Positions 1 through 7,885 of a stretch of 64,000 nt of DNA are shown here, one piece after another (within the stretch, counting starts at the first letter, position 1; every line of letters starts with the position of its first letter). Origin of the DNA: Hahella sp. CCB-MM4. GTDB lineage: Bacteria; Pseudomonadota; Gammaproteobacteria; Pseudomonadales; Oleiphilaceae. The DNA lies in assembly GCF_002260525.1 (NCBI RefSeq), contig NZ_MRYI01000005.1, positions 62,001 to 126,000 of the forward strand, read 5' to 3'. A program made the translations under genes and the position numbers. The notes beneath the pieces are model-generated. The model did no database searches. It saw only the letters and a program-made list of their open reading frames with translations, and was not told the DNA's origin.

Positions 1-50
1 GAGCGTCAAAGAAGGGATAAATGCAGATGGCAGGCGGCCGGAAGCCGCAC

Positions 51-80
51 AAAAAAAAGGGGCAGATTACTCTGCCCCTT
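51..80 (-). terminator. Rho-independent terminator of aceA
   Basis: A perfect 10-bp stem (57-66 pairs with 71-80, loop TTAC) lies 18 bases beyond the aceA stop. On the minus strand the stem is followed by a run of eight T residues, the standard intrinsic terminator layout. A second small GC-rich hairpin (about 33-48) lies further left, but the window edge hides what it belongs to. Confidence 0.85.
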
Positions 81-98
81 GCCAAATCGGAATTCCGA

Positions 99-1697
99 TT
101 AGCCAAACTGGTTCATGGTGTTGTCTTTACCGGACGCTTTCAGCGCGGCATCACCAGAGAAGTATTCTTTGTGATCGTCACCCATGTCGGAACCGGCCAT
201 GTTCTGGTGCTTAACGCAAGCGATACCCTGACGGATCTCTTTACGCTGTACGCCAGCGACGTAGCCCAGCATGCCTTGCTCACCGAAGTACTCTTTGGCC
301 AGGTTGTCAGTAGACAGGGCCGCAGTGTGGTAGGTCGGCAAAGTGATCAGGTGGTGGAAGATACCCGCTTCGCGAGCAGCATCACGCTGGAAGCTCTGGA
401 TACGACGGTCAGCTTCTACAGACAGCTCGCTTTCATCGTACTCGGCGCTCATCAGAGCAGCACGATCGTAGGCAGATACGTCTTTACCTTCTTCAGTCCA
501 GGCATCGAATACCTGCTGACGGAAGTTCAGAGTCCAGTTGAATGATGGGCTGTTGTTGTAAACCAGCTTCGCGTTAGGCACTGCTTCACGAATGCGGTTA
601 ACCATCGCGGCGATCTGGCCAACGTGAGGCTTCTCGGTTTCGATCCACAGCAGGTCAGCACCGTTCTGCAGAGAAGTGATACAGTCCAGAACTACGCGAT
701 CTTCGCCAGAACCTTTCTTGAACTGGAACAGACCGGAAGCCAGACGCTTGGGCTTCAGCAGTTTGCCGTTGGCTTTAACAACCACATCACCGTTAGCGAT
801 GTCGTCAGCGCTTTCTACATAGTCGCCGTCCAGGAAGCTGTTGTACTGATCACCCAGGTCACCTGGTTCGTTGGTGACAGCGATCTGCTTGGTCAGGCCG
901 GCACCCAGGGAGTCAGTACGGGCAACGATGACACCGTCGTCTACACCCAGCTCCAGGAATGCGTAGCGAACCGCACGGATCTTGGCCAGGAAGTCAGCGT
1001 GAGGAACGGTTACTTTACCGTCCTGGTGACCACATTGCTTCTCGTCGGAAACCTGGTTCTCGATCTGGATACAGCAAGCACCCGCTTCGATCATACGCTT
1101 GGCCAGCAGGTATGTGGCTTCTTCGTTACCGAAACCAGCGTCGATGTCAGCAATGATCGGCACAACGTGAGTTTCATGGTTGTCGATCTTGGCTTGAACT
1201 TCAGCTTCTTTTGATTTGTCGCCAGCTTCACGTGCAGCATCCAGCTCACGGAACAGACCACCCAGCTCACGAGCGTCAGCCTGACGCAGGAAGGTGTACA
1301 GTTCTTCGATCAGGTCAGCAACGGAAGTTTTTTCGTGCATGGACTGGTCAGGCAGAGGACCGAACTCTGAACGCAGAGCCGCCACCATCCAGCCGGAGAG
1401 GTACAGGTAACGACGCTTGGTGTTACCGAAGTGCTTTTTAATCGCGATCAGTTTTTGCTGACCGATAAAACCGTGCCAGCAACCCAGAGACTGAGTGTAC
1501 TGAGCAGTGTCAGCGTCATACGCAGCCATGTCTTCGCGCATGATTTTGGCAGTGTACTTGGCGATATCCAGACCAGTTTTGAATTTGTTCTGGGCGCGCA
1601 TACGAGCGGCGTACTCAGGGTTGATTGCGTCCCAAGTCTTGCCAGCAGTTTCTTTGATAGCTGCTACAGCTTGAATGTCATTTTGATATTGAGACAT
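99..1697 (-). CDS. aceA: Isocitrate lyase (long form)
   Basis: Cleaves isocitrate to glyoxylate and succinate in the glyoxylate shunt, needed for growth on acetate and fatty acids. The protein is 532 residues, the long form seen in Pseudomonas and marine gammaproteobacteria rather than the roughly 430-residue E. coli type. The catalytic signature KQCGH is present with Cys222, followed by a VPHADF stretch. The ATG at 1697 was chosen because the conserved N-terminus (MSQYQND...) begins there; an in-frame upstream extension to 1856 is not conserved-looking. It ends in a strong terminator and appears monocistronic. Its neighbour to the right is divergent, separated by about 340 bp. Confidence 0.96.
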   Translation of the reverse strand: MSQYQNDIQAVAAIKETAGKTWDAINPEYAARMRAQNKFKTGLDIAKYTAKIMREDMAAYDADTAQYTQSLGCWHGFIGQQKLIAIKKHFGNTKRRYLYLSGWMVAALRSEFGPLPDQSMHEKTSVADLIEELYTFLRQADARELGGLFRELDAAREAGDKSKEAEVQAKIDNHETHVVPIIADIDAGFGNEEATYLLAKRMIEAGACCIQIENQVSDEKQCGHQDGKVTVPHADFLAKIRAVRYAFLELGVDDGVIVARTDSLGAGLTKQIAVTNEPGDLGDQYNSFLDGDYVESADDIANGDVVVKANGKLLKPKRLASGLFQFKKGSGEDRVVLDCITSLQNGADLLWIETEKPHVGQIAAMVNRIREAVPNAKLVYNNSPSFNWTLNFRQQVFDAWTEEGKDVSAYDRAALMSAEYDESELSVEADRRIQSFQRDAAREAGIFHHLITLPTYHTAALSTDNLAKEYFGEQGMLGYVAGVQRKEIRQGIACVKHQNMAGSDMGDDHKEYFSGDAALKASGKDNTMNQFG

Positions 1698-1934
1698 GTG
1701 CTGATCCTCAAGATATCCGTTATTTAGTGAGACCATTCTGGTATACGACTGGCCTGTTTCAATGTTCGGATGGAAGTCTAAGAAACCGGGGAGAATAAAT
1801 GAAATATATATTATCGATACTCGATATAAATCAGGTGAATATTTGCCACGTGTCAATTTTACGACTTTAGTATTAGTCGCAAGTGGATGGTTTTGCTCAT
1901 TTTTTATGCGACCATTATTTTAGACATTGCTAAT

Positions 1935-1948
1935 TTAGAATTTTCTAA
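1935..1948. promoter_or_regulatory. Candidate operator for the BigR/SqrR-like regulator
   Basis: A perfect inverted repeat TTAGAA-TT-TTCTAA lies in the AT-rich region between divergent aceA and the ArsR-family gene. AT-rich palindromes of this kind are known operators of BigR-type repressors, so autoregulation is inferred. The rest of 1698-2041 holds the 21-bp repeats described separately and presumably the aceA promoter; no convincing -35/-10 pair could be fixed by eye. Confidence 0.45.
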
Positions 1949-1950
1949 TA

Positions 1951-2013
1951 TAGAATCTCTTCAGGTCAATATAGAGCCTCTTCGGGTCAATATAGAGCCT
2001 CTTCGGGTCAATA
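1951..2013. repeat. Three tandem copies of a 21-bp unit
   Basis: Three adjoining 21-base copies (1951-1971, 1972-1992, 1993-2013). The second and third are identical and the first differs at three positions. Each contains the core CTCTTC(A/G)GGTCAATA. They end 28 bases before the start codon of the downstream regulator gene, in its leader. The period is two helical turns, so a repeated protein site is possible, but simple slippage is as likely. Confidence 0.9.
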
Positions 2014-2041
2014 ATTAATCATCTTGCCGTCTAAAGAGATT

Positions 2042-2449
2042 ATGAACCCCGAATCAGGACCAATACCGACAACTGAGCCAATACCGACGCCTGAGCCAAA
2101 ACCGATAACAGGGCCAATACCGATGAATGAATCAATCACCGAAGAGCTGGGCGAACTGGCCCGGCTGGCAGAAAACGCGAAAGAGGCTGCCGGTTTATTA
2201 AAAGCCATGGCTAACGAAAATCGCTTGATGATCCTGTGCAGTCTTCTGGAACGGGAACTGCCTGTAGGGGAACTCAATGCCCGGGTTCCGCTCAGCCAGT
2301 CTGCGCTGTCCCAGCATTTGGCAGCTCTTCGTAAAGCCGGACTGGTCAATACACGTAAGGAAGCCCAGACCATCTGGTACCGGCTTGAGGGGACTGCGGC
2401 CCAGCAAGTAATCAGTGTTTTGAAGGACCAGTTCTGCGCAGCAGATTAA
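2042..2449 (+). CDS. ArsR-family repressor, BigR/SqrR-like persulfide sensor
   Basis: A 135-residue winged-helix repressor. The DNA-reading helix region reads PLSQSALSQHLAALRKAG. Two cysteines, Cys66 (in LMILC) and Cys132 (QFC), are 66 residues apart, the spacing of the sulfur-sensing pair in BigR and SqrR (42/108 and 41/107), and are not arranged like the metal sites of classical ArsR. This points to sensing of reactive sulfur rather than arsenic. The first 28 residues are a proline-rich imperfect repeat (PIPTTEP, PIPTPEP, GPIPM), unusual for the family. The ATG at 2042 is preferred over a TTG at 2024; a later ATG at about 2123 is possible. The next genes encode YeeE/YedE proteins, typical BigR partners. 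Confidence 0.82.
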   Translation: MNPESGPIPTTEPIPTPEPKPITGPIPMNESITEELGELARLAENAKEAAGLLKAMANENRLMILCSLLERELPVGELNARVPLSQSALSQHLAALRKAGLVNTRKEAQTIWYRLEGTAAQQVISVLKDQFCAAD

Positions 2450-2557
2450 TCCGGGTAAATCATGCGGCTGCAGGAGTCATCGTGCAGCAAAACTTTCCTT
2501 ACACCGGAAACCGTTCTATCCATTAACTGAACAAGCTCTACCTGAGGAACAACATTT

Positions 2558-2980
2558 ATGTCTCTTCCATTGGATTTCGCCTGGCCACTGACCGGCGGCA
2601 TATTAATCGGGCTGGCAGCGGTATTAATGCTCTGGCTGTTGGGTAGGATTACGGGCATCAGCGGCATCCTGTGGACCTCCCTGGTGGAAACGGATCGCCA
2701 CTGGCGCCTGGCCTTTGTCGCGGGTCTGATTCTGGGTCCTTTGCTGGCACATTACTTCTTGAACCTGCCGATTCCTGAATCCGGTGGCCGGAACTGGCCG
2801 TTAATTATCGTTGCCGGGCTGCTGGTAGGCTTCGGCACTCGACTGGGCAGTGGATGCACCAGCGGACACGGTGTCTGCGGATTGGGCCGTCGTTCGCCCC
2901 GTTCACTCAGCGCGACCCTGACGTTTATGGCGACGGGGATCATCACCGTGTTTATTGTCCGCCATTTGCTGGCAGCCTGA
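2558..2980 (+). CDS. YeeE/YedE-family membrane protein (PmpA-like)
   Basis: A 140-residue inner-membrane protein with about four hydrophobic segments and the family signature [15 protein letters not shown] at roughly residues 97-111. The two cysteines there are typical of the YeeE/YedE sulfur-transport family, whose characterised relatives import thiosulfate. It is a half-size protein that pairs with the next gene (16-bp spacing), as in the pmpA-pmpB pairs of other bacteria. Location after a persulfide-sensing repressor suggests control by reactive sulfur. The exact substrate (thiosulfate, sulfide or a persulfide) cannot be read from sequence. Confidence 0.85.
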   Translation: MSLPLDFAWPLTGGILIGLAAVLMLWLLGRITGISGILWTSLVETDRHWRLAFVAGLILGPLLAHYFLNLPIPESGGRNWPLIIVAGLLVGFGTRLGSGCTSGHGVCGLGRRSPRSLSATLTFMATGIITVFIVRHLLAA

Positions 2981-2995
2981 CAGGAGGAGACATCC

Positions 2996-3412
2996 ATGAC
3001 TCAATTAATCGCGCTCATTTGTGGAACATTATTCGGAATCGGCCTGGCAATTTCGGGCATGACGGACACACATAAAGTCCAGGGTTTCCTGGATCTTTTT
3101 GGTGCCTGGGACCCTGCTCTGGTCTTTGTCATGGGCGGAGCTGTGGTGACAACGTTTATAGGTTTTCACTTTGTGCAAAAACTTACACGGCCTACTTTCG
3201 CGGATAAGTTTTCTTTGCCGACCAATACCAGCATCGATAAACCTCTGCTGATTGGGGCCGCGTTGTTCGGCATTGGCTGGGGCCTTTACGGTTACTGCCC
3301 CGGCCCTGCGATTGCCAGCCTGGCCTATTTTCGTCCTGAATCTGCGGTGTTTGTCGTGGCCATGGTCACCGGCATGTGGGTGGAAAAACTCTGGCGTGAG
3401 CGTAGTATATAA
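2996..3412 (+). CDS. YeeE/YedE-family membrane protein (DUF6691, PmpB-like)
   Basis: A 138-residue membrane protein with four predicted helices, partner of the preceding gene. The conserved motif [12 protein letters not shown] lies at about residues 94-105 and supplies the cysteine expected in the second half of this transporter family. A strong ribosome binding site (AGGAGG, about 2982-2987) precedes the ATG. The two genes together correspond to one full YeeE-type permease split in two. Co-transcription with the upstream repressor gene is likely on spacing. Confidence 0.85.
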   Translation: MTQLIALICGTLFGIGLAISGMTDTHKVQGFLDLFGAWDPALVFVMGGAVVTTFIGFHFVQKLTRPTFADKFSLPTNTSIDKPLLIGAALFGIGWGLYGYCPGPAIASLAYFRPESAVFVVAMVTGMWVEKLWRERSI

Positions 3413-3454
3413 ATACTGTCATGTTTTCCCTGCCCGTGGTTTCCAGGAGGCATT

Positions 3455-4069
3455 ATGAATTCAGCGCATGCTGCCGCTTCAGACAATGAGGAAATTTTCA
3501 GCCCGGTCCAGTTGGACAGACTAGCCGGTCTGGGCTCCAGGCAAAAGCAGCAGATCATTCGGTTGATGAAGGATTTCATCATAAAGTGGCCGCAAGAAGT
3601 AGAGCGCTCTGAACAATTATTTCGGGATGGAGAGCAGAAAGAGGCCGCCAGAATTCTTCATACTCTGAGGGGCTCCTGTGGGACTGTCGGCGCAAAGAAG
3701 CTGGTTGACACCGCATTCAAAGCCGAGAAATCCATGCCCGCGGTGTCAGAAGAGGTTACCCTGGCCAATATCCAGGAAGTCAAAAAAGACCTGGACGACA
3801 TGATCAGCGCCGCAACCCAGTGGCTCGCCAATCTTGAGGAGGAGACTTCCCTTCAACAGGAAACCAGTCCGTTGGACAGAGAGCAACATCAACAGTTCCT
3901 ACAACACCTTCAAACACAGAATATGACGGCCCTGACTCTGTATCCGGAACTCCGGCCCTCATTGATAGCCAAGCTACCCCAGGAATCACTGACACGGCTT
4001 GATGACGCAATCAATCACCTCGACTTTTCCACAGCAAGCCATATTATCGAGCGAATCGAATTCGATTGA
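3455..4069 (+). CDS. Hpt (histidine phosphotransfer) domain protein
   Basis: A 204-residue soluble protein. The segment LHTLRGSCGTVGAKKL (about residues 68-83) is the Hpt signature with the phospho-accepting His in HTLRG. The surrounding sequence is helical, as expected of a four-helix Hpt bundle (about 20-125). The C-terminal part (about 130-204) is acidic and helical with no recognised domain. A good AGGAGG site precedes the ATG. Known Hpt proteins relay phosphate between a hybrid kinase and a response regulator; no partner is adjacent here. The hybrid kinase at 22.8-25.2 kb has a receiver but no Hpt domain, so it is a possible but unproven partner. Confidence 0.75.
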   Translation: MNSAHAAASDNEEIFSPVQLDRLAGLGSRQKQQIIRLMKDFIIKWPQEVERSEQLFRDGEQKEAARILHTLRGSCGTVGAKKLVDTAFKAEKSMPAVSEEVTLANIQEVKKDLDDMISAATQWLANLEEETSLQQETSPLDREQHQQFLQHLQTQNMTALTLYPELRPSLIAKLPQESLTRLDDAINHLDFSTASHIIERIEFD

Positions 4070-4170
4070 ACTTTTCACTAACCAACCTGTCCAATCTCTG
4101 AAGTCGATGTCTGTAAGACATCCTGGCCCGGATTTTTCTGCTTCAGAATAACCAGAACAATGGATCTCCT

Positions 4171-5223
4171 ATGCGTGACGAAGTACAAGATTATTACGGA
4201 AAGACCCTCTCTTCCTCTGAAGACCTGCAAACCGATGCCTGCTGTACAGCCGGTGGCACCCCAGAACATCTGAAACCCATTCTCAGCAAAATCCATGATG
4301 AGGTCATGTCACGCTACTATGGCTGCGGACTGATTGCTCCAGACCATCTGGAAGGTGCCCATATTCTTGACTTGGGAAGTGGGTCCGGCCGCGATTGCTA
4401 CGTGCTCAGCGCTCTCGTAGGCGAACAGGGAAGCGTCACCGGCGTGGATATGACCCGCGAGCAGTTAGAGGTCGCAGAGCGTCATGTGGAGTATCACCGG
4501 GAGGTATTTGGTTACCGCCAGGGTAACGTCCGCTTTCTGCATGGATTTCTGGAGCAACTGCACGAGCTTGAACTGAAGCAGAATCATTTCGATATCATCG
4601 TGTCCAACTGCGTATTGAACCTGTGTACTGACAAAGCCGCCGTTCTACGCCAGGCCTACGAGCTGCTGAAGCCCGGAGGCGAACTGTATTTTTCTGACGT
4701 TTACTGTGATCGCCGGGTTCCGGATGAGCTGACCAAAGATCCGGTTCTCTTTGGCGAATGTCTGTCCGGCGCATTGTATTGGAATGACTTTGTAAATCTG
4801 GCCAAACAAGCCGGTTTTGCCGATCCCCGTCTGGTGGAGGATCGTCCTTTGACCATCGACAATCCAAAACTGGAACAGAAAGTGGGGAACCTGCGTTTCT
4901 TTTCAGCCACTTACCGCCTGTTCAAACTAGATGGCCTGGAGCCTGCCTGTGAAGACTACGGTCAGGCAGTCCGCTACAAGGGCACGATTCCCAATGCTGG
5001 CGACCGCTTCGTGCTGGACAAACACCATGTGATTGAAACTGGCCGGGTCTTCCCGGTTTGTGGCAATACCTACCGTATGCTGCATGACACTCGTTTCCGT
5101 CCCCATTTCGATTTTTACGGTGACTGGAGCATCCACTATGGGATCTTTGACGGCTGTGGCACCAGCCTGCCTTTTGATTCTGTTGAAGGTGATGGCAGTG
5201 CATCCGCTGGTGGCTGCTGCTGA
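4171..5223 (+). CDS. arsM: Arsenite S-adenosylmethionine methyltransferase
   Basis: A 350-residue class I methyltransferase that methylates As(III) to volatile or less toxic forms. The SAM-binding motif LDLGSGSGRDC is at about 67-76. Cysteines at 76, 147 (SNCVLN) and 197 (GECLSGA) match the conserved As(III)-binding set of ArsM, and 147/197 keep the usual 50-residue spacing. Extra cysteine pairs occur at 24-25 and at the C-terminus (GGCC), both common in bacterial ArsM. It is followed 32 bp later by an arsenate reductase gene, so the two probably form a detoxification unit. No arsenite efflux gene or classical arsenic-type ArsR is adjacent. Confidence 0.93.
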   Translation: MRDEVQDYYGKTLSSSEDLQTDACCTAGGTPEHLKPILSKIHDEVMSRYYGCGLIAPDHLEGAHILDLGSGSGRDCYVLSALVGEQGSVTGVDMTREQLEVAERHVEYHREVFGYRQGNVRFLHGFLEQLHELELKQNHFDIIVSNCVLNLCTDKAAVLRQAYELLKPGGELYFSDVYCDRRVPDELTKDPVLFGECLSGALYWNDFVNLAKQAGFADPRLVEDRPLTIDNPKLEQKVGNLRFFSATYRLFKLDGLEPACEDYGQAVRYKGTIPNAGDRFVLDKHHVIETGRVFPVCGNTYRMLHDTRFRPHFDFYGDWSIHYGIFDGCGTSLPFDSVEGDGSASAGGCC

Positions 5224-5255
5224 TAGCCCTGATGTGAACTGACCGGGAGACTTAC

Positions 5256-5714
5256 GTGGATACATCCAACCCAACCCCAGATCGCAGAAAGCTGCTCTTT
5301 TTGTGTACAGGCAATTCCTGTCGCAGCCAGATGGCAGAGGCCTTGGGTAAAGCCCTGTTGGGAGACCAGTTCGATTTTTATTCTGCCGGGATTGTTGCTA
5401 ATGGCATGAACCCGAATGTGGAAGCGGTTATGAAAGAGCTCGGAATTTCCATGCAGGGGCACTATTCAAAGACCCTTGAAGAGCTTTCAGATGTATCGTT
5501 CGACTATGTGGTCACGGTATGTGACCACGCTGCGGATCACTGTCCGGCGTTCCCCAACCAGGTTCCTCGTTATCATCAGCCCTTCCCTGACCCGCCCAAA
5601 CTGGCCAGGGAGGATATGAACGAAGAGGAGCGCCTCGATTGCTATCGACAGGTGAGAGATCAGATCAGGCGATGGCTGCAAAGCCAGCTCTCCATACAAC
5701 GCGAGCTTGCTTAA
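5256..5714 (+). CDS. arsC: Arsenate reductase, low-MW protein tyrosine phosphatase type
   Basis: A 152-residue cytoplasmic reductase that turns arsenate into arsenite. The phosphatase loop C17-T-G-N-S-C22-R sits near the N-terminus, and the later region VVTVCDHAADHCP carries the further cysteines that thioredoxin-coupled ArsC enzymes use in their disulfide relay. GTG start at 5256 with GGGAGA upstream. It follows arsM, suggesting reduction then methylation. The final codons run straight into a CGTGG tandem repeat. Confidence 0.9.
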   Translation: MDTSNPTPDRRKLLFLCTGNSCRSQMAEALGKALLGDQFDFYSAGIVANGMNPNVEAVMKELGISMQGHYSKTLEELSDVSFDYVVTVCDHAADHCPAFPNQVPRYHQPFPDPPKLAREDMNEEERLDCYRQVRDQIRRWLQSQLSIQRELA

Positions 5715-5715
5715 G

Positions 5716-5750
5716 CGTGGCGTGGCGTGGCGTGGCGTGGCGTGGCGTGG
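5716..5750. repeat. Pentanucleotide tandem repeat (CGTGG)7
   Basis: Seven perfect copies of CGTGG begin two bases after the arsC stop codon. A perfect short-unit run of this length is likely to vary in copy number by slippage. It lies between arsC (plus) and a minus-strand lipoprotein gene ending at 5818, so changes would not alter either protein. Confidence 0.95.
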
Positions 5751-5817
5751 AGAGAGTAGCATCGTGCGAATAGCAATGGTGTGGATAACCGTGACTTGTA
5801 TGAGCAATTCGCTACCG

Positions 5818-6636
5818 CTATGAATCCCGGTATGTCTTCAGCCGGTTAATCCATCCTGGTAGCCACTTCTCCCGCTCGATAGGATTTTCTGCATTTTCAG
5901 CGCGCCGGGTTAGCACCTTGACAGCTGCCTGTTGAAAACGCTGCAAAGGTTTTGAGTCAAAATCCTCAGGCATCTGCTGCAATACCTGGAGCAGACCCCA
6001 ACCCTGCCCCTGGTAGGTTTCCTTTGCTGACAGACCTTCCCCCTTAAAATTCACATAGTCTATCAGGGCATAGACACCACCGGGGGTTCTGGTGATGGCC
6101 GTCAGTTTCCGGCGCAGACGGTCCTGTTGATCTTCAGGCACCGCATCCAGCACCCGCTGCATCGACTCCCTGGCACGCTGGTACATGAATTCCGCCTGGA
6201 CTCCCTGAGTAGCAACAAGAAACTTTCGCAACGTCCAGATTTCCGTGCTGTCCTGCCGGTCCAGGAACGTGGGCCGATCCGGCCATGGAGCATCAAATGA
6301 TTCAAGCTCATCCATCCAGGTGGGAAGCGATACGGCATTATCGTGCATGAAATCGATCAACAGAGGAAAGCTTTCCACGAAAGGCTCGTCTACCCCGGCG
6401 GGATACCAGATAAAATGGCCAATTCCCAGAGAGGGAAACGCCTCACCTTCATTCCAATGAACCAGACAGGATTCTTTACCGGAGCATTCGTTCTGGAAAA
6501 TCTTCTGACCAACCCAGTCCAGCTGCTCAGGTGTCAGGGCAATAGAGAAATCAGCCTCTTTGTCTGCACATCCAGTGAATAACAACAGCATCAGAACACT
6601 TTTGAAGAAGCAGGATTGTACAGCCGACCGCACCAT
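5818..6636 (-). CDS. Putative lipoprotein with a lysozyme-like motif
   Basis: A 272-residue protein of no function I recognise. Residues 1-23 form a lipoprotein signal with lipobox LFTGC (lipidated Cys23), so it should be anchored to a membrane facing the periplasm. After Glu50 (QNECSG), the stretch EGEAFPSLGIGHFIWYP resembles the Glu...GIGH active-site pattern of GH24-type phage lysozymes (T4: Glu11 followed by TIGIGH), with similar spacing (21 against 17 residues). A peptidoglycan-related activity is therefore a hypothesis. Two cysteines (51, 57) flank the motif and could form a disulfide. The gene is alone, with no clear neighbour relation. Confidence 0.7.
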   Translation of the reverse strand: MVRSAVQSCFFKSVLMLLLFTGCADKEADFSIALTPEQLDWVGQKIFQNECSGKESCLVHWNEGEAFPSLGIGHFIWYPAGVDEPFVESFPLLIDFMHDNAVSLPTWMDELESFDAPWPDRPTFLDRQDSTEIWTLRKFLVATQGVQAEFMYQRARESMQRVLDAVPEDQQDRLRRKLTAITRTPGGVYALIDYVNFKGEGLSAKETYQGQGWGLLQVLQQMPEDFDSKPLQRFQQAAVKVLTRRAENAENPIEREKWLPGWINRLKTYRDS

Positions 6637-6799
6637 TGACCTTTATCGAATTGGGAGAGATCAATGATTCTCGCATGTTCGCTGCAGCCTTCGCCAGATC
6701 CGTATTTTACCGGATGTTGGTCAGCCAATACGGCATCCCCTTTCCTCTCTCAAAGTCCATGGAGTCCCATCGAAGGTTAGCGGGAAAGCAGGTGGTTGG

Positions 6800-7615
6800 T
6801 TATTTAACTTCATTCAAACGCCAGTCATAGTCATAATCAATATCACCATCAAAACCTTCCAGCGCCTTCTTTAACTCAGGCCCGGCATAGCGTTCCAGAT
6901 GTTTCAGAACGTCCGCTTCACTATTGCCAAAATCCTCCCGGTACCATTTGTAAATAGATGACAGCAGTAAATCACCGCGCCGCAGGCTGACACCTCTCTC
7001 GTGATTAATATAGTCCCGGGCACCCTGCTCCAGTAAACGCTCCATGTTGTCAGACGTATAGGCTTCTGCTGCCAGATTCGGGCAGCTGTAACTGGCGCAG
7101 TTCACCGCATAGTGAATCCGCTTATCCTGCCATATGGGTCGCAGAATTTTATGTTCGATATCATTCAGTGTCAGCGGAACTCCTGCCACTTGCACCGCTT
7201 TGTCATCCCATGGCCCGAATGAGAAGAACGATTTACCCAGCTTCTTGATCGACTTGGTCGGATAGTGTTTGAGAATCAGATCAACTGTCAGCGCGTTATA
7301 GAGATTAATCCAATAAGCTTTCTGTTCGGCCCGCGAGTATTTTCTGGGATCGAGACCGGCCAGGCTGTCGATGTACTGTTCCAGCTGTGTCCTGTCAGCG
7401 GCGGAAACTTCCACATATCGAAACAGATGAACACCAGAAGGATCTGAGATTTCGAGGTATTTCGACAGAATATGGTCCCATCGACTGTGGTCGATGACTG
7501 AAGGATTGCCCTCATTGCTCTGTTTCCACAGACCTGTTTCGGTGGCAACCGCCTGAAATGACAACATCACAGTCCATGCCAGCACCAGGACTCTGGCTAA
7601 GTGGCTCAAATTCAT
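6800..7615 (-). CDS. DUF547 domain secreted protein
   Basis: A 271-residue protein. Residues 1-25 are a signal peptide ending near AVAT. The remainder is a DUF547 domain: KAYWINLYNALTVDLIL, then GVPLTLNDIEHKILRP, then RIHYAVNCASYSCPNL, the last containing the conserved Cys pair and Asn. The family has a cysteine-protease-like look but no established reaction. The start at 7615 was chosen over an upstream ATG at 7717 because a GGAGG site precedes it and it begins the signal peptide. It is likely periplasmic. Confidence 0.85.
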   Translation of the reverse strand: MNLSHLARVLVLAWTVMLSFQAVATETGLWKQSNEGNPSVIDHSRWDHILSKYLEISDPSGVHLFRYVEVSAADRTQLEQYIDSLAGLDPRKYSRAEQKAYWINLYNALTVDLILKHYPTKSIKKLGKSFFSFGPWDDKAVQVAGVPLTLNDIEHKILRPIWQDKRIHYAVNCASYSCPNLAAEAYTSDNMERLLEQGARDYINHERGVSLRRGDLLLSSIYKWYREDFGNSEADVLKHLERYAGPELKKALEGFDGDIDYDYDWRLNEVK

Positions 7616-7885
7616 TCTGCCTCCCTGATTCAAATTATTCGGAACACTCGACGAAGTATGATTAAGTACCCCGTGGTTACTGATTTGACAGGATAAATCC
7701 TGACAGGTTCCCACCAATCATCCCTGTTTAATTTTCGGGAATCTGGATTAAAACAGTCGCGAAATTTGTTGAAAATGCTCGCCAACAATATTTCTTAACA
7801 TCCTCTTACAGTATTCCATGTGGTCAATACGCCAGATGCCAACTATTCTGAAATAAAACAAAAAGCACTGCGATAGAGGTCTAAC

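Noticed and set aside
2042-2449. Classical arsenic-sensing ArsR
   Set aside because: It lacks the clustered ELCVC-type cysteines; its two cysteines are placed as in persulfide sensors.
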